A DNA stretch of 64,000 nt from Nocardioides albus (lineage in GTDB: Bacteria; Actinomycetota; Actinomycetes; Propionibacteriales; Nocardioidaceae). Of this stretch, positions 31,955 through 40,693 are shown piece after piece. The position numbers were made by a program, and so were the translations under genes. The notes below the pieces were generated by a model. That model worked only from the letters and a program-made list of their open reading frames with translations. It was not told the origin of the DNA and did not search any database. Each line of letters starts with the position of its first letter. Position 1 is the stretch's first letter. Location: the NCBI RefSeq assembly GCF_014648255.1, contig NZ_BMQT01000007.1, forward strand, positions 151,706 through 215,705, in the 5' to 3' direction.

Positions 31955-33361
31955 TCACCAGAACCCAGGTGTGAGCCCCCAGCGTCCGTAGACGTTCGTC
32001 ACGATCTCCTCGAGGCGCTCGGAGTCGGGCACGGCGTCAGGGTCGAGTGCGCGGATGGCAAGGCTGCACGTATCGCCGACCTCGGACCACCATGAGGCGA
32101 CTCCGCCGCGCATTCGGCGCAGCTCGCCACGGGTCGCGCCCAGGGCAAGGCCACGGATCAGGATCGAGTCGGCGGCCACGCCGAACGGGGCGATGAAGTC
32201 GGGGTCGGGCCGGCCCAGGTTGGAAGCCAGGCCGAGCGGTGTGACCACGTCTTTGAGCAGCGGCCGGGCGATCCTGTCCGGGATCATCTGCGCCAGCGGC
32301 GCGAGGTGCGCGAGCGCGTCAGGCCGGGTGCCCTTGAAGAGGGCGGAGAACTCCTGCTTCGACCGCTCCCGGATGTGGGCGAGGTCGGTGACCCGGCCGA
32401 CGCCGTCGCGCAGCTCGGTCTCCACCGCGATCGAGACGCCCGAGGTGGCGTTGGCACGCAGGTCGCCCTCACCGCGCAACGATACGGGCAGCGACATCTT
32501 GACCGGCTCGCCGGGGCGTACGATCCCGGCCTCGAGCAGCACCTCGACCGAGATCGCGATCTGGAGGGCGTTCGAGGTGCCGCCTGCCCGTTCGGCAGCG
32601 GCGTCCCACTCGCCGAGCGGGCAGTCGGCGCCGACGCAGGCGGCCTCGTGGATCACGTCGTCGTCGGGCTGTGGCGGAGGAACCGGACGCTTCTCGGACG
32701 ACTGGGCCTCCGGCGCAGGGAGCTTCCCGGCTTTCCGCGCCGCGCGGAGACCACGGACGGCAGCGCGCGCCATCGTGCGGGCGTCGCGCCAGTCGTCTCT
32801 CCGGCTGCCCGCGGACGCCGCGGGGAGCTGTGGCAGGCGCTGGCGGCGTACGGCCGCGATCAGGGCCCCGAGCTTCATCCCGCCGTCGCAGACGATGTGC
32901 GAGGCGTTGTAGGCCACGATCGTGCCGCCATCGGTGCTGTGGGCCATGAAGAACGCCCACAGCGGTCCTTCGACCGGGTCGAACGGGACCTCGTCGGCGG
33001 TGCCGTCGAGCCAGGCCATCAGCTGGCCCGGCTCGATCCGGTCAGGGTGCAGGCGGACCGGCTCGGTCCTCGTCGCCGGCACCCAGTGCGAGCGTGCACC
33101 GAGGACCTTGGGGCGTACGACGAGGCGGTTGAGCGGACCTCTGGCCAGCTCGTCGACGAGCTCCTGGACCGCCTCGACCGGGATCTCCGTCGGAAAGCGC
33201 CACGCGGTCTGGTTGACGACCGGGATGCCGATGACGGTCGCGGAGCGAAGGAAGACCTCATCGTCGTAGGTCAGCCGGTTGGTGCGCTCGGGAGCGAACG
33301 GCGCCGGCCGAGCGCCGCGGCTCGCTGGTGGCAGCGAGGGCAGGATCACAGGCTCAGGCAC
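31955..33361 (-). CDS. Stand-alone condensation-like acyltransferase B
   Basis: 468 residues in the CoA-dependent acyltransferase / condensation / PapA / WS-DGAT superfamily. The catalytic motif is 'ASHIVCDGGM' (HxxxDG). Two halves are separated by a Pro/Arg-rich linker around 180-230. The second half has 'MSLPVSLRGEGDLRANATSG' (20-residue excerpt), a pattern shared with its upstream neighbour ('VSLPMSDFQPGDVRANSTR'). It starts with GTG 4 bp after the previous gene. Acyl donor and acceptor unknown. There is no carrier-protein domain. Confidence 0.75.
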   Translation of the reverse strand: MPEPVILPSLPPASRGARPAPFAPERTNRLTYDDEVFLRSATVIGIPVVNQTAWRFPTEIPVEAVQELVDELARGPLNRLVVRPKVLGARSHWVPATRTEPVRLHPDRIEPGQLMAWLDGTADEVPFDPVEGPLWAFFMAHSTDGGTIVAYNASHIVCDGGMKLGALIAAVRRQRLPQLPAASAGSRRDDWRDARTMARAAVRGLRAARKAGKLPAPEAQSSEKRPVPPPQPDDDVIHEAACVGADCPLGEWDAAAERAGGTSNALQIAISVEVLLEAGIVRPGEPVKMSLPVSLRGEGDLRANATSGVSIAVETELRDGVGRVTDLAHIRERSKQEFSALFKGTRPDALAHLAPLAQMIPDRIARPLLKDVVTPLGLASNLGRPDPDFIAPFGVAADSILIRGLALGATRGELRRMRGGVASWWSEVGDTCSLAIRALDPDAVPDSERLEEIVTNVYGRWGLTPGFW

Positions 33362-33365
33362 GTGG

Positions 33366-34718
33366 TCACCACACCTCGACGGTCAGACCCCACGAGCCGA
33401 GCTCCTCGACGACCAGGCTCTTCAGGAATGCCAGATCGGGTACGCGGTCGGGCTCGGCGGCGACCAGGTTGAGCGTCGTACGCGGCCCCGACTGGATCAG
33501 CCAGGAGATGATCCCGCCGCCGACGTCGTAGGCGTCCTGGGCGGTCGCGTTCTGGTAACCGGCGAGGCCGGCCACGAGGCGTACGTCCTCGCCCATCGCG
33601 TAACGGTATTCGTCGGGGAGCTGAGGCAGGTTGGAGGCCATGCACGCGGCGGCCGGGGGCTGGGGGAGCTTGTCGAGGACTGCGTCGGGCAGCATCTGCA
33701 TCATCGCCAGCGGCACCGGCACGAGGCCCGGTCCCGCCTGACCGAGCCGGATGTAGGCCGCCTTGGAGAGCCTCTTGATCTCGGCGAGGTCGCGCCTGTC
33801 GAGCACGTCGCGAGGCACCTCGACCATGGCCACGCGCGTCGAGTTGGCGCGTACGTCCCCGGGCTGGAAGTCGCTCATCGGCAGCGAGACCGGGACATCG
33901 CCACGGTCGACCGGCACGTGGTCGATGCGGACCAGCAGGTCGGCGACCACGTTGATGAACCAGGCGTTGGTCGAGCCGCCGTGCTCGGCGGCGACCTTCG
34001 TCATCGTCTCGGTGTCGAACTCGGCGATCATCCGCGGCATCCGCCAGGCGTGCGGGTCCGGGTTCGGAGTGGTCCTCGGGTAGACGCGGGGCGCCTTGGT
34101 GGCGCGTGCGGCGGTGCCGTCCTGCTTGGCCCGACGACGTGCCGTGGCCCAGTCTCGGACCGCACGCCACTGTGCACGGCTGTCGGCCGCCTCCGCACGG
34201 AGGCGGTCCCAGCCGCTGGCCGGCACGGGCGGCAGCCGCAGCGGCTCACCGCGCGAGGCCCGGCACACCGCGTCCAGGACGGAGCCGCCGTCACCGACCG
34301 CATGGGCGAGCAGCAGCGAGACGACCGAGGTGCCGTCGTCGAGGTTGATCGCGGTGAGCCGGTAGGTCAGGCCCTCGTGGGGGTCGAGGTGGTCGCCGTG
34401 ACGCTCCTGGAGCCAGTCGGCGATCTCGGCGGCCGGGAGGGTGTCGTCGTAGAGCTCGATCGACGGCTCCCGGTCCGCATTCGTCCACAGGTCACGGGCG
34501 CCTGGGAGCTTCGCCCGGTGCAGCCTCCGCGACAGTCCGCCCCCAGCGAGGCCGGTCGCGATGTGCCGGAGCCGGTCGGGGTCGTAGGGACTCTCGAGCC
34601 GCCAGATCCACTGGTTGGCGATCGGGCTCCCGAGGCCGCGATGGCGTCGGGCGAAGAGATCGTCGGCGAACTGCAGGCGGCCGGAGTTGTCGATCGGCGT
34701 ACGAATGACAGCAGGCAT
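33366..34718 (-). CDS. Stand-alone condensation-like acyltransferase A
   Basis: 450 residues, same superfamily. The active-site motif is 'LLAHAVGDGGSV' (HxxxDG). 'ANQWIWRLESPYDP' near the N-terminus and 'DVRANSTRVAMVEVP' in the second half match protein B at 31955, so A and B form one subfamily. First gene of the minus-strand operon A-B-hydrolase. ATG 34718 has GAGGA 6-7 nt upstream. It faces three related genes on the other strand across a 330-bp region. PapA-like or wax ester/diacylglycerol acyltransferase-like activity is possible. Confidence 0.75.
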   Translation of the reverse strand: MPAVIRTPIDNSGRLQFADDLFARRHRGLGSPIANQWIWRLESPYDPDRLRHIATGLAGGGLSRRLHRAKLPGARDLWTNADREPSIELYDDTLPAAEIADWLQERHGDHLDPHEGLTYRLTAINLDDGTSVVSLLLAHAVGDGGSVLDAVCRASRGEPLRLPPVPASGWDRLRAEAADSRAQWRAVRDWATARRRAKQDGTAARATKAPRVYPRTTPNPDPHAWRMPRMIAEFDTETMTKVAAEHGGSTNAWFINVVADLLVRIDHVPVDRGDVPVSLPMSDFQPGDVRANSTRVAMVEVPRDVLDRRDLAEIKRLSKAAYIRLGQAGPGLVPVPLAMMQMLPDAVLDKLPQPPAAACMASNLPQLPDEYRYAMGEDVRLVAGLAGYQNATAQDAYDVGGGIISWLIQSGPRTTLNLVAAEPDRVPDLAFLKSLVVEELGSWGLTVEVW

Positions 34719-34797
34719 GGGGGGTCCTCGAGATAGGCGAGCGGCCGGGCACAGGCCCGTCGAACGATCACACAGCGAAAGCGCGCGCAGGGGGAGG

Positions 34798-34826
34798 AGT
34801 AAATCGAACTTGATGTCCCATGTAAA
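34798..34826 (-). promoter_or_regulatory. Candidate promoter of the minus-strand acyltransferase operon
   Basis: On the minus strand: -35 TTTACA (34821-34826), 17-nt spacer, -10 TTTACT (34798-34803), 80 nt before the ATG at 34718. In the same 330-bp gap (34719-35048) I also see a partial ACCCC/GGGGGT inverted repeat next to the -35 and the palindrome at 34918, but no further gene. Confidence 0.45.
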
Positions 34827-34917
34827 CCCCTGGGGGTAACAAACGGAGTGTGGGGATCACCACGTTCCAGAGGGGTCGAATTCGGGGCCGGACCTGTGTG
34901 CACAATGGACGACGACA

Positions 34918-34942
34918 TGTGACGACATCTGCTGTCATCACA
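34918..34942. promoter_or_regulatory. Palindromic operator candidate in the acyltransferase control region
   Basis: TGTGACGACA-tctgc-TGTCATCACA; the 10-bp arms match at 9 of 10 positions. It sits mid-way between the two divergent operons, 106 bp from the plus-strand start. No regulator gene is adjacent. Confidence 0.45.
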
Positions 34943-35048
34943 GGCGGGTCGCCTTCTCGGGCTACGGCGTTCTTGAGGTTCGTTCAGCTCCCTGAGATGG
35001 CGTTTTGCCGCAACGATCCCCCACCTCAGAGAGGAAGCTCCACCTCCG

Positions 35049-36428
35049 ATGGAGTACACCGAGCTGTCCGCGTACGACGTACCTCCGGGCGAGGTGACCG
35101 CGTGGATCCCCACCGCGGCGCCCACCACCTGGATCGACGACGACCGCCGACTGTCCCACAACCATGAGCTCCACCTCGACACCGCCGAGGCCGGCTCCTG
35201 GATCGGCTCGATCATGCGCTTGACCGGGCCGCTCGACAGCGAAGCACTGACCCTCGCGCTCCGCTCCTGGATCGGACGCCACGAGGCGTTGCGCGGGACC
35301 GTCGAGGAGACCCCGGCCGGCCGCCGGCGTCGTACGGTCGCCCCTGCAGACGTGTCGGTGAGCGCCACCGTCCTGGGCCGATACGACGCCCTCGGCGCCC
35401 GATCCTGCCTCTCGGACTTCCTGGTCGAGCACGTCGACCCGTCGGCCTGGCCCCACGTCGTCTTCGCGACGGTGGCCGACGCCGACGGCTTCACCCTCGT
35501 CTTCGGGGCCGACCACGGCGTCATGGACGCGTACTCCCAGCTGCTCTGGTTCGAGGAGATCGCCACGCTCTACGAGCGGGCACGGGCCGGCGAGCCGTTC
35601 TCCGAGCTGGCCGTGGCCGCCGTCGGCAGCCACATCGACCACGCCGCAGAGGAGCGGACCGCCGGCGAGGCGATGTCCCTGGAGAGCGAGTCGGTGCAGG
35701 TCTGGCGGGACTGGCTGACCGGTCCCGACGGGCGACGCCGGTTCGCCGACTTCCCGGTCACGGGCATCACCGACGTACCTGCCTCGGCATCGCCCCTGAC
35801 GCAGGCCAGCCTGTCGCAGTGGCTCGGCGACCCCCGCCAGGCGCGGGTCCTGGGCGAGCTGTGCAAGAGCGCCGGTGTGGGGTTCCAGGCCGGGATGATG
35901 GGCGCGATGGCTTACGTCCTGAGAGCCCAGCACGGCGTCGAGCGGATGCGCTTCGTGGCGCCCATGCACACCCGCCACGCCGCCGAGCACGCCGCCGCGG
36001 TCGGCTGGTACGTCGGCCTGGCACCGGTCACTCTCGACATCACCGGTGCCGAGACGCTGACCGAGGTCGCCACCCGGGTCCAGTTGGCTCTCACCGAGGC
36101 CAAGCCGCTGGTCCGGCAGCCGTTCGCGCGAGTCGCGGAGCTGCTCGAGATCGACGACGCCCCGCACTTCGTGATCACCTTCGTCGACACCCGATTCACT
36201 CCCGGCGTCGAACGCTGGAACGACTGGGAAGCGCGTACGCTGCGGGCCCCCGTCCGCGCCGACGACGAGGTCTATCTCTGGCTGGTTCGTGACCGGGACG
36301 GCCTCAACGTCTCGACGCGCTACCCGGAGACGGTCGCCGCGGAGCGGGTCGTACGCGGCCTGATCAGCGGGATGAGCGCGCTCTTCGACGAGATCGCTCT
36401 GCTCTCCTCGACGGAGGCGGCGGGATGA
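35049..36428 (+). CDS. Stand-alone condensation-like acyltransferase C
   Basis: 459 residues, condensation-domain fold. The catalytic His and Asp are in 'FGADHGVMDAYS' (HxxxD with Ala for Gly). Start helix 'LDSEALTLALRSWIGRHEAL' resembles the beginning of NRPS C-domains ('HEALR'), and 'AAAVGWYVGLAPVTLD' is the usual 'G.f.N..p.r' loop region. Residues 1-55 come before the domain. First of three overlapping genes (C-D-E). GAGGAAG is about 11 nt upstream of the ATG. No adenylation or carrier domain follows. Confidence 0.78.
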   Translation: MEYTELSAYDVPPGEVTAWIPTAAPTTWIDDDRRLSHNHELHLDTAEAGSWIGSIMRLTGPLDSEALTLALRSWIGRHEALRGTVEETPAGRRRRTVAPADVSVSATVLGRYDALGARSCLSDFLVEHVDPSAWPHVVFATVADADGFTLVFGADHGVMDAYSQLLWFEEIATLYERARAGEPFSELAVAAVGSHIDHAAEERTAGEAMSLESESVQVWRDWLTGPDGRRRFADFPVTGITDVPASASPLTQASLSQWLGDPRQARVLGELCKSAGVGFQAGMMGAMAYVLRAQHGVERMRFVAPMHTRHAAEHAAAVGWYVGLAPVTLDITGAETLTEVATRVQLALTEAKPLVRQPFARVAELLEIDDAPHFVITFVDTRFTPGVERWNDWEARTLRAPVRADDEVYLWLVRDRDGLNVSTRYPETVAAERVVRGLISGMSALFDEIALLSSTEAAG

Positions 36429-37867
36429 GGATCGGGCCGCTCGCCGAGCTGGCTCCGGCGCCGGGCCGGGTAGTCGTGCTGCGGCCGACGGTCGCGTGCC
36501 GGGCGGCGGCCGACTCGGCGCCGGTCTCGCCCGGAGCCCCCTCGTTCCTGCAGGCCGACCACCTGGACGCCTTCCGCGCCAAGGCCGCCTCCGGAGGCGT
36601 GCACCGGGCCTGGACCGGCACGTGCGGCGAGTTCGACGTGGCCTTCGACGAGACGGCCTACATCGAGGCGCTGACCTCGTTCGTCGGCCGTCACGAAGGG
36701 CTGCGCACCTGGTTCGACCTCTCCGGCGCCACGCCGGTGCGACACGTGGTGCCTGCTGACGCGATCGCCTTCGAGGCCGCCGTGGTCGAGGCGCCGGCCG
36801 ACTGGTCCGGTGGCTGGGAGGACCTGCTCGTCAGCCTGTGGGACGAGCAGTGCCGCCCCGACTCCTGGGCGCCGTTCCTGCTCGGCGCGATCGTGCGCGA
36901 GGAGGGCTTCACCTACTTCTGGGGCTGCGACCACGCCTTCACCGACGGCGCCTCGCAGCTGATGGTCCCGGCCGAGCTCGGCGCCGCCTATGCCGAAGCG
37001 CTGGGGGCCGACGTCGAGCCGCTGCCCGAGGCCGGCAGCTTCGTGACGTACGCAGCCGCCGAGCGTCGGCTGGCTGCCGAGAGCGATGCGGAGACACCAG
37101 CAGTGCGCGAGTGGGTCGACATCGTCTCGCGTCACGGCGGCCGGATGCCGCGGTTCCCGGTCGCCCTCGGACTGGCCGCGGGTGAGACCGCGCCGGTCCG
37201 GGTCCGGCGGTGGACGGCTCTCGAGGGTGAGGCGGTGGACGCGCTCGAGTCGTTGTGCCGTGCCGCCGGCGGAAGGTTCACCAGCGGCGTCTTCGCGCTC
37301 CTGGCCCACGCCGAGCAGCGGCTGACCGGCGGCTCGGACTATCTGGGGATCACCGTTCTGGGCACCCGGTCGCAGGAGACCGCGATGTCGCACGGCTGGT
37401 TCTGCAACTTCGCCCCGGTATCGCTGTCGCTGGGGGAGACCTTCGCCGAGACCGTGCTCGCGGCGGAGAAGGCCTTCGAGACGGCCCGCGAGATCGCTCG
37501 GGTCCCGGTCCACGTCTCGCTGGGAGCCATGGTGGCCGGCGGCGTGCTCGCGCCGAGCGAGCTGACCAGCCCGCAGATGGTCTCCTACCTCGACGTACGC
37601 AAGTTCCCCGGAGCCGGGACGACCCCGTTCGACACCGGGCTGCACTTCACCGGCGAGGGCCGCACCGCCAACGCGAGCCTGTGGGTCAACCGCTTCGCCG
37701 ACCGCTTCGAGCTGGCCACCCAGAGCCCCGACACCGAGCAGGGCGGACGCGCCCTGGCGACCTATTTCGAGGCGGTCCACGACGTGCTCGTCGACCTCGG
37801 TCTGTCGGCGCGTCCCGTGGAGGCAGACCGGATCATCGGGACCGCGCATGCTGGTCACGACCGCTGA
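36425..37867 (+). CDS. Stand-alone condensation-like acyltransferase D
   Basis: 480 residues. Catalytic motif 'WGCDHAFTDGAS' (HxxxDG). As in C, 'YIEALTSFVGRHEGLRTWF' starts the domain, 'SHGWFCNFAPVSLSLG' is the inner loop and 'NASLWVNRFADRFELATQ' is a late strand. The first 40 residues form a Pro/Ala-rich lead. The ATG overlaps the C stop (ATGA), and E starts 20 bp before its end, so C, D and E are probably made in equal amounts and may act as a complex or in series. Confidence 0.78.
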   Translation: MRIGPLAELAPAPGRVVVLRPTVACRAAADSAPVSPGAPSFLQADHLDAFRAKAASGGVHRAWTGTCGEFDVAFDETAYIEALTSFVGRHEGLRTWFDLSGATPVRHVVPADAIAFEAAVVEAPADWSGGWEDLLVSLWDEQCRPDSWAPFLLGAIVREEGFTYFWGCDHAFTDGASQLMVPAELGAAYAEALGADVEPLPEAGSFVTYAAAERRLAAESDAETPAVREWVDIVSRHGGRMPRFPVALGLAAGETAPVRVRRWTALEGEAVDALESLCRAAGGRFTSGVFALLAHAEQRLTGGSDYLGITVLGTRSQETAMSHGWFCNFAPVSLSLGETFAETVLAAEKAFETAREIARVPVHVSLGAMVAGGVLAPSELTSPQMVSYLDVRKFPGAGTTPFDTGLHFTGEGRTANASLWVNRFADRFELATQSPDTEQGGRALATYFEAVHDVLVDLGLSARPVEADRIIGTAHAGHDR

Positions 37868-39227
37868 CCTGTGGGAGCCCCGGCCGGGCACGCTGCTTCG
37901 CTGGGACCTCTCCGCCACCGCCCATGGTGTGCCGGCCGACCTCTCGCTCAACCAGCGCAACCATCTGGCCGGGGCGATGGCCGGGGCGCCGACCGTGTGG
38001 CTGGCGGCCGCCCTCGACGTCGACGGTCCCATCGAGCCGGTCGCGCTCTCCCGCACCTGGCGTGCCTTCCTCGCCCGTCACGGCAGCCTGCAGCTCGAGG
38101 TCGTCGCCGGGTCCGAGGGACCGCAGGCCCGCCGGCACCACCCCGGCACGCTGACCTGGTCGGCGACCTCCGTCGGCCACACCACGACCGTCGAGGAGAC
38201 CCGAGCCGCGCTGCACGCCGCCCTCGACGAGCGGTGCGGGCCGTTCGCCTACCCGGCGTTCCTGCCGGCCGCCATCTCCCGCCCGGACCGCTCCACGATC
38301 GTCCTCGGCATGGACCACCTGCACTGCGACGCCCACTCGGTCGCCGTCGCGGTCGACGAGCTCGCCGAGCTCTACGCCGCCTTCACCGAAGGCGGCGTAG
38401 AGCCGTCGCTGCCACCGGTGAGGTCGTTCCTCGACGCCGTCGAAGAGGGATCCGACGGCCCCGCCTGGGTTGCCCCCGACGACCCGCTGCTGCGCGGTTG
38501 GGGCGAGTTCCTCAGCGGCCGCGGCCATCGGCTGCCGACCTTCCCGCTGCCGCTCGGCCTCGAGCCGGGGGAGCGGGCTGCCCAGGCCACCGCCGTGGCG
38601 CCGCTGGCCGACGCCGACATGATGGACCGCATCGGCACCCGCGCCCGCAACAACGGCGCCTCGACGTACGCCGCCGTCCTGGCCGCCCTCGCCACCGCGC
38701 TCTCCGACCTCGGCGGGGGTGACCGCCTGGACACGATGGCGCCGGTCTCCACCCGCTCCGCTGAACCTCTGGCACGCTCCATCGGCTGGTACACCACCAC
38801 CGTCCCGCTCACCGTGCCCGCCTCGCTCACCGATCTGGGCCTGGCCGTGGCCGGTGAGGCGGTCCGGCACGGCGTACGCCTCGGGTCGGTGCCGCTCGAC
38901 CAGGTCCTCGGCTCGCTCACCGAGCCGCTGGTGCAGACCCGCAGCGATGTCTTCGTCGTCTCCTGGGTCGACTACCGCCACGTTCCCGGTGGTTCGGCCC
39001 ACCTCGAGCGCAACGCGCAGCACGTCTCCGCCTCGACGCTGGCCGACGACGTCCAGATCTGGTTCTCCCGCACCCACACCGGCCTCGCCGTCCGTGTCCG
39101 CTACCCCGACACGGGGGCGGCGGCCGCGTCCGTCGACTCGCTCCTCGACCGCCTTCGCGACACCCTGACCGAGCTCTCCCGTCAGGCAGGCAGCGCAGGG
39201 CGGCTAGGAGGTCGCGCACGGCTATGA
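37848..39227 (+). CDS. Stand-alone condensation-like acyltransferase E
   Basis: 459 residues. Motif 'LGMDHLHCDAHSV' (HxxxDA). 'PVALSRTWRAFLARHGSLQL' is the start helix, 'ARSIGWYTTTVPLTVP' the loop and 'QHVSASTLADDVQIWFSRTH' a late segment. It shares with C the 'GWY' variant of the loop, so C and E are closer to each other than to D. Last gene of the plus-strand operon; its C-terminus is Arg/Gly-rich. No donor-loading enzyme is encoded nearby. Confidence 0.78.
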   Translation: MLVTTADLWEPRPGTLLRWDLSATAHGVPADLSLNQRNHLAGAMAGAPTVWLAAALDVDGPIEPVALSRTWRAFLARHGSLQLEVVAGSEGPQARRHHPGTLTWSATSVGHTTTVEETRAALHAALDERCGPFAYPAFLPAAISRPDRSTIVLGMDHLHCDAHSVAVAVDELAELYAAFTEGGVEPSLPPVRSFLDAVEEGSDGPAWVAPDDPLLRGWGEFLSGRGHRLPTFPLPLGLEPGERAAQATAVAPLADADMMDRIGTRARNNGASTYAAVLAALATALSDLGGGDRLDTMAPVSTRSAEPLARSIGWYTTTVPLTVPASLTDLGLAVAGEAVRHGVRLGSVPLDQVLGSLTEPLVQTRSDVFVVSWVDYRHVPGGSAHLERNAQHVSASTLADDVQIWFSRTHTGLAVRVRYPDTGAAAASVDSLLDRLRDTLTELSRQAGSAGRLGGRARL

Positions 39228-39287
39228 CAGAGGGTCCGACCTTGCGAACGCGTTCACGGGATGCCCTGGCGGCGGTTGTGAAGGACC

Positions 39288-39686
39288 TCAGGCGACGCAG
39301 AACTCGTTGCCTTCGGGGTCGAGCATGACGACGTGGCCGAGGATGGAGTGCCCGGCGTCGTCGGCATAGGTCTCGTCGCGAACGTTGGTGGCGCCGTTCG
39401 CCTCGAGCTCGGCGACCTTTGCGCGAATCAGAGTGGTCCGCTCGCTCCAGTCCCAGGGCGGCTCCCCGGCCACGCGAATATCGATGTGGAACCGGTTCTT
39501 TGCAGTCTTCGTCTCCGGCACCCGCAGGAAGCCGATGGCGGGTTCACGACCCTCGGGGTCGACGATCGACGCGCCGGACGGGTCGTCGAGTCCGGGTTCG
39601 AGGACGTAGCCGAGGGCTGCGGCCCAGAAGCGTGCCAGCCGCTGCGGGTCATGGGCGTCGGCGCCGATCGTCCAGTGGGTAGCCAT
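39288..39686 (-). CDS. VOC superfamily protein (glyoxalase-like)
   Basis: 132 residues. The fold is recognisable from 'DAHDPQRLARFWAAALGYVLE' and the C-terminal 'GHVVMLDPEGNEFCVA', the usual ending of actinobacterial glyoxalase-like domain proteins. The metal-ligand positions are only partly kept, so binding rather than catalysis is possible. A TACCCT -10 box 6 nt upstream makes it leaderless. It lies convergent to acyltransferase E with 60 bp between, in which I see no clear terminator. Confidence 0.82.
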   Translation of the reverse strand: MATHWTIGADAHDPQRLARFWAAALGYVLEPGLDDPSGASIVDPEGREPAIGFLRVPETKTAKNRFHIDIRVAGEPPWDWSERTTLIRAKVAELEANGATNVRDETYADDAGHSILGHVVMLDPEGNEFCVA

Positions 39687-39692
39687 GTCGCC

Positions 39693-39698
39693 AGGGTA
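39693..39698 (-). promoter_or_regulatory. -10 box TACCCT for the VOC gene (leaderless)
   Basis: TACCCT on the minus strand, 6 nt before the ATG at 39686. Confidence 0.5.
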
Positions 39699-39744
39699 GG
39701 ACCGAACCCGGACGGTGCCCGACCGGAATGACCGGGCTCATGGC

Positions 39745-40692
39745 TCAGCGGGAGTAGAGCTGCCGGATGACGTCCTCGATGTCAGGCTCGTGGATGGACA
39801 GGTCGGCGATGTCGTAGGCGGCGGCGACCTGGGCGACCAGCGGCGCGGCCGAGGCCCCGGCCGGAAAGGCGAGCCATTGCCGGGGGCCTTCGACCTTCAT
39901 GACCCGGGCGCCGTCGATGTCGATCGGAGCGGCCTCGTCGACGAGGTCGACGACGAGGGTGCGAGACGACCCGCCGTTGACCCGCAGCGAGGAGAGCGGG
40001 CCGTCGAAGACCGCGGTGCCGTGGTCGATCACGATGACCCGGTCGCAGAGCGCCTCGATGTCCTGCAGGTCGTGAGTGGTGAGCATCAGGGTCGTCCCAC
40101 GCTCGTGATTGAGGGCGCGCAGGAACTCCCGCAGGCGCCCTTTGGAGATGACGTCGAGACCGATCGTCGGCTCGTCGAGATAGAGGATCTCGGGGTCGTG
40201 GAGCAGCGCGGCGGCGATGTCGCCCCGCATCCGCTGCCCGAGGCTCAGTTGCCGCACCGGAGTGTCCAACAGCTCGCCGAGGTCGAGCAGCGCGACGTGG
40301 TCCTCGAGGTTGCGGCGGAAGGTCTGGTCCGGGATCCGGTAGATCCGCCGCAGCAGCTCGAAGGAGTCGCGCAGCGGCAGGTCCCACCACAGCGACGTAC
40401 GCTGCCCGAAGACCACCCCGATCCGCCGGGCCAGCTCCCGGCGCTGGCGGGAGGGCTCCAGGCCTGCGACCCGCGCCGACCCGCCGGAGGGCACCAGGAT
40501 CCCGGTGAGCATCTTGATCGTGGTCGACTTTCCGGCGCCGTTGGGCCCGATGTAGCCGACCATCTCACCGGCGTCGATCTCGAAGGAGAGATCGTGGACG
40601 GCGTGCTTCACCACCGACGTACGTCTCAATGGACCCGTCTTCTTGCGGATCGTGAAGTCTCGGGAAAGGTCCCGCACCTCGATCAGTGCCAT
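39745..40692 (-). CDS. ABC-2 type exporter ATPase
   Basis: 315 residues. Walker A 'GPNGAGKSTTIKML', signature 'LSLGQRMRGDIAAAL', Walker B 'ILYLDEPTIGLD' and H-loop 'LTTHDLQDIE'. The LSLGQ signature and the C-terminal extension (residues 230-315) match the ATPases that pair with DUF990-type permeases. One base separates it from the permease upstream, so this is a three-gene operon (two permeases plus ATPase). Substrate unknown. Confidence 0.92.
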   Translation of the reverse strand: MALIEVRDLSRDFTIRKKTGPLRRTSVVKHAVHDLSFEIDAGEMVGYIGPNGAGKSTTIKMLTGILVPSGGSARVAGLEPSRQRRELARRIGVVFGQRTSLWWDLPLRDSFELLRRIYRIPDQTFRRNLEDHVALLDLGELLDTPVRQLSLGQRMRGDIAAALLHDPEILYLDEPTIGLDVISKGRLREFLRALNHERGTTLMLTTHDLQDIEALCDRVIVIDHGTAVFDGPLSSLRVNGGSSRTLVVDLVDEAAPIDIDGARVMKVEGPRQWLAFPAGASAAPLVAQVAAAYDIADLSIHEPDIEDVIRQLYSR

Positions 40693-40693
40693 A

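Noticed and set aside
31955..39227. NRPS or PKS gene cluster
   Set aside because: The condensation-like proteins are single-domain and no adenylation, ketosynthase or carrier-protein domain is visible in the window.
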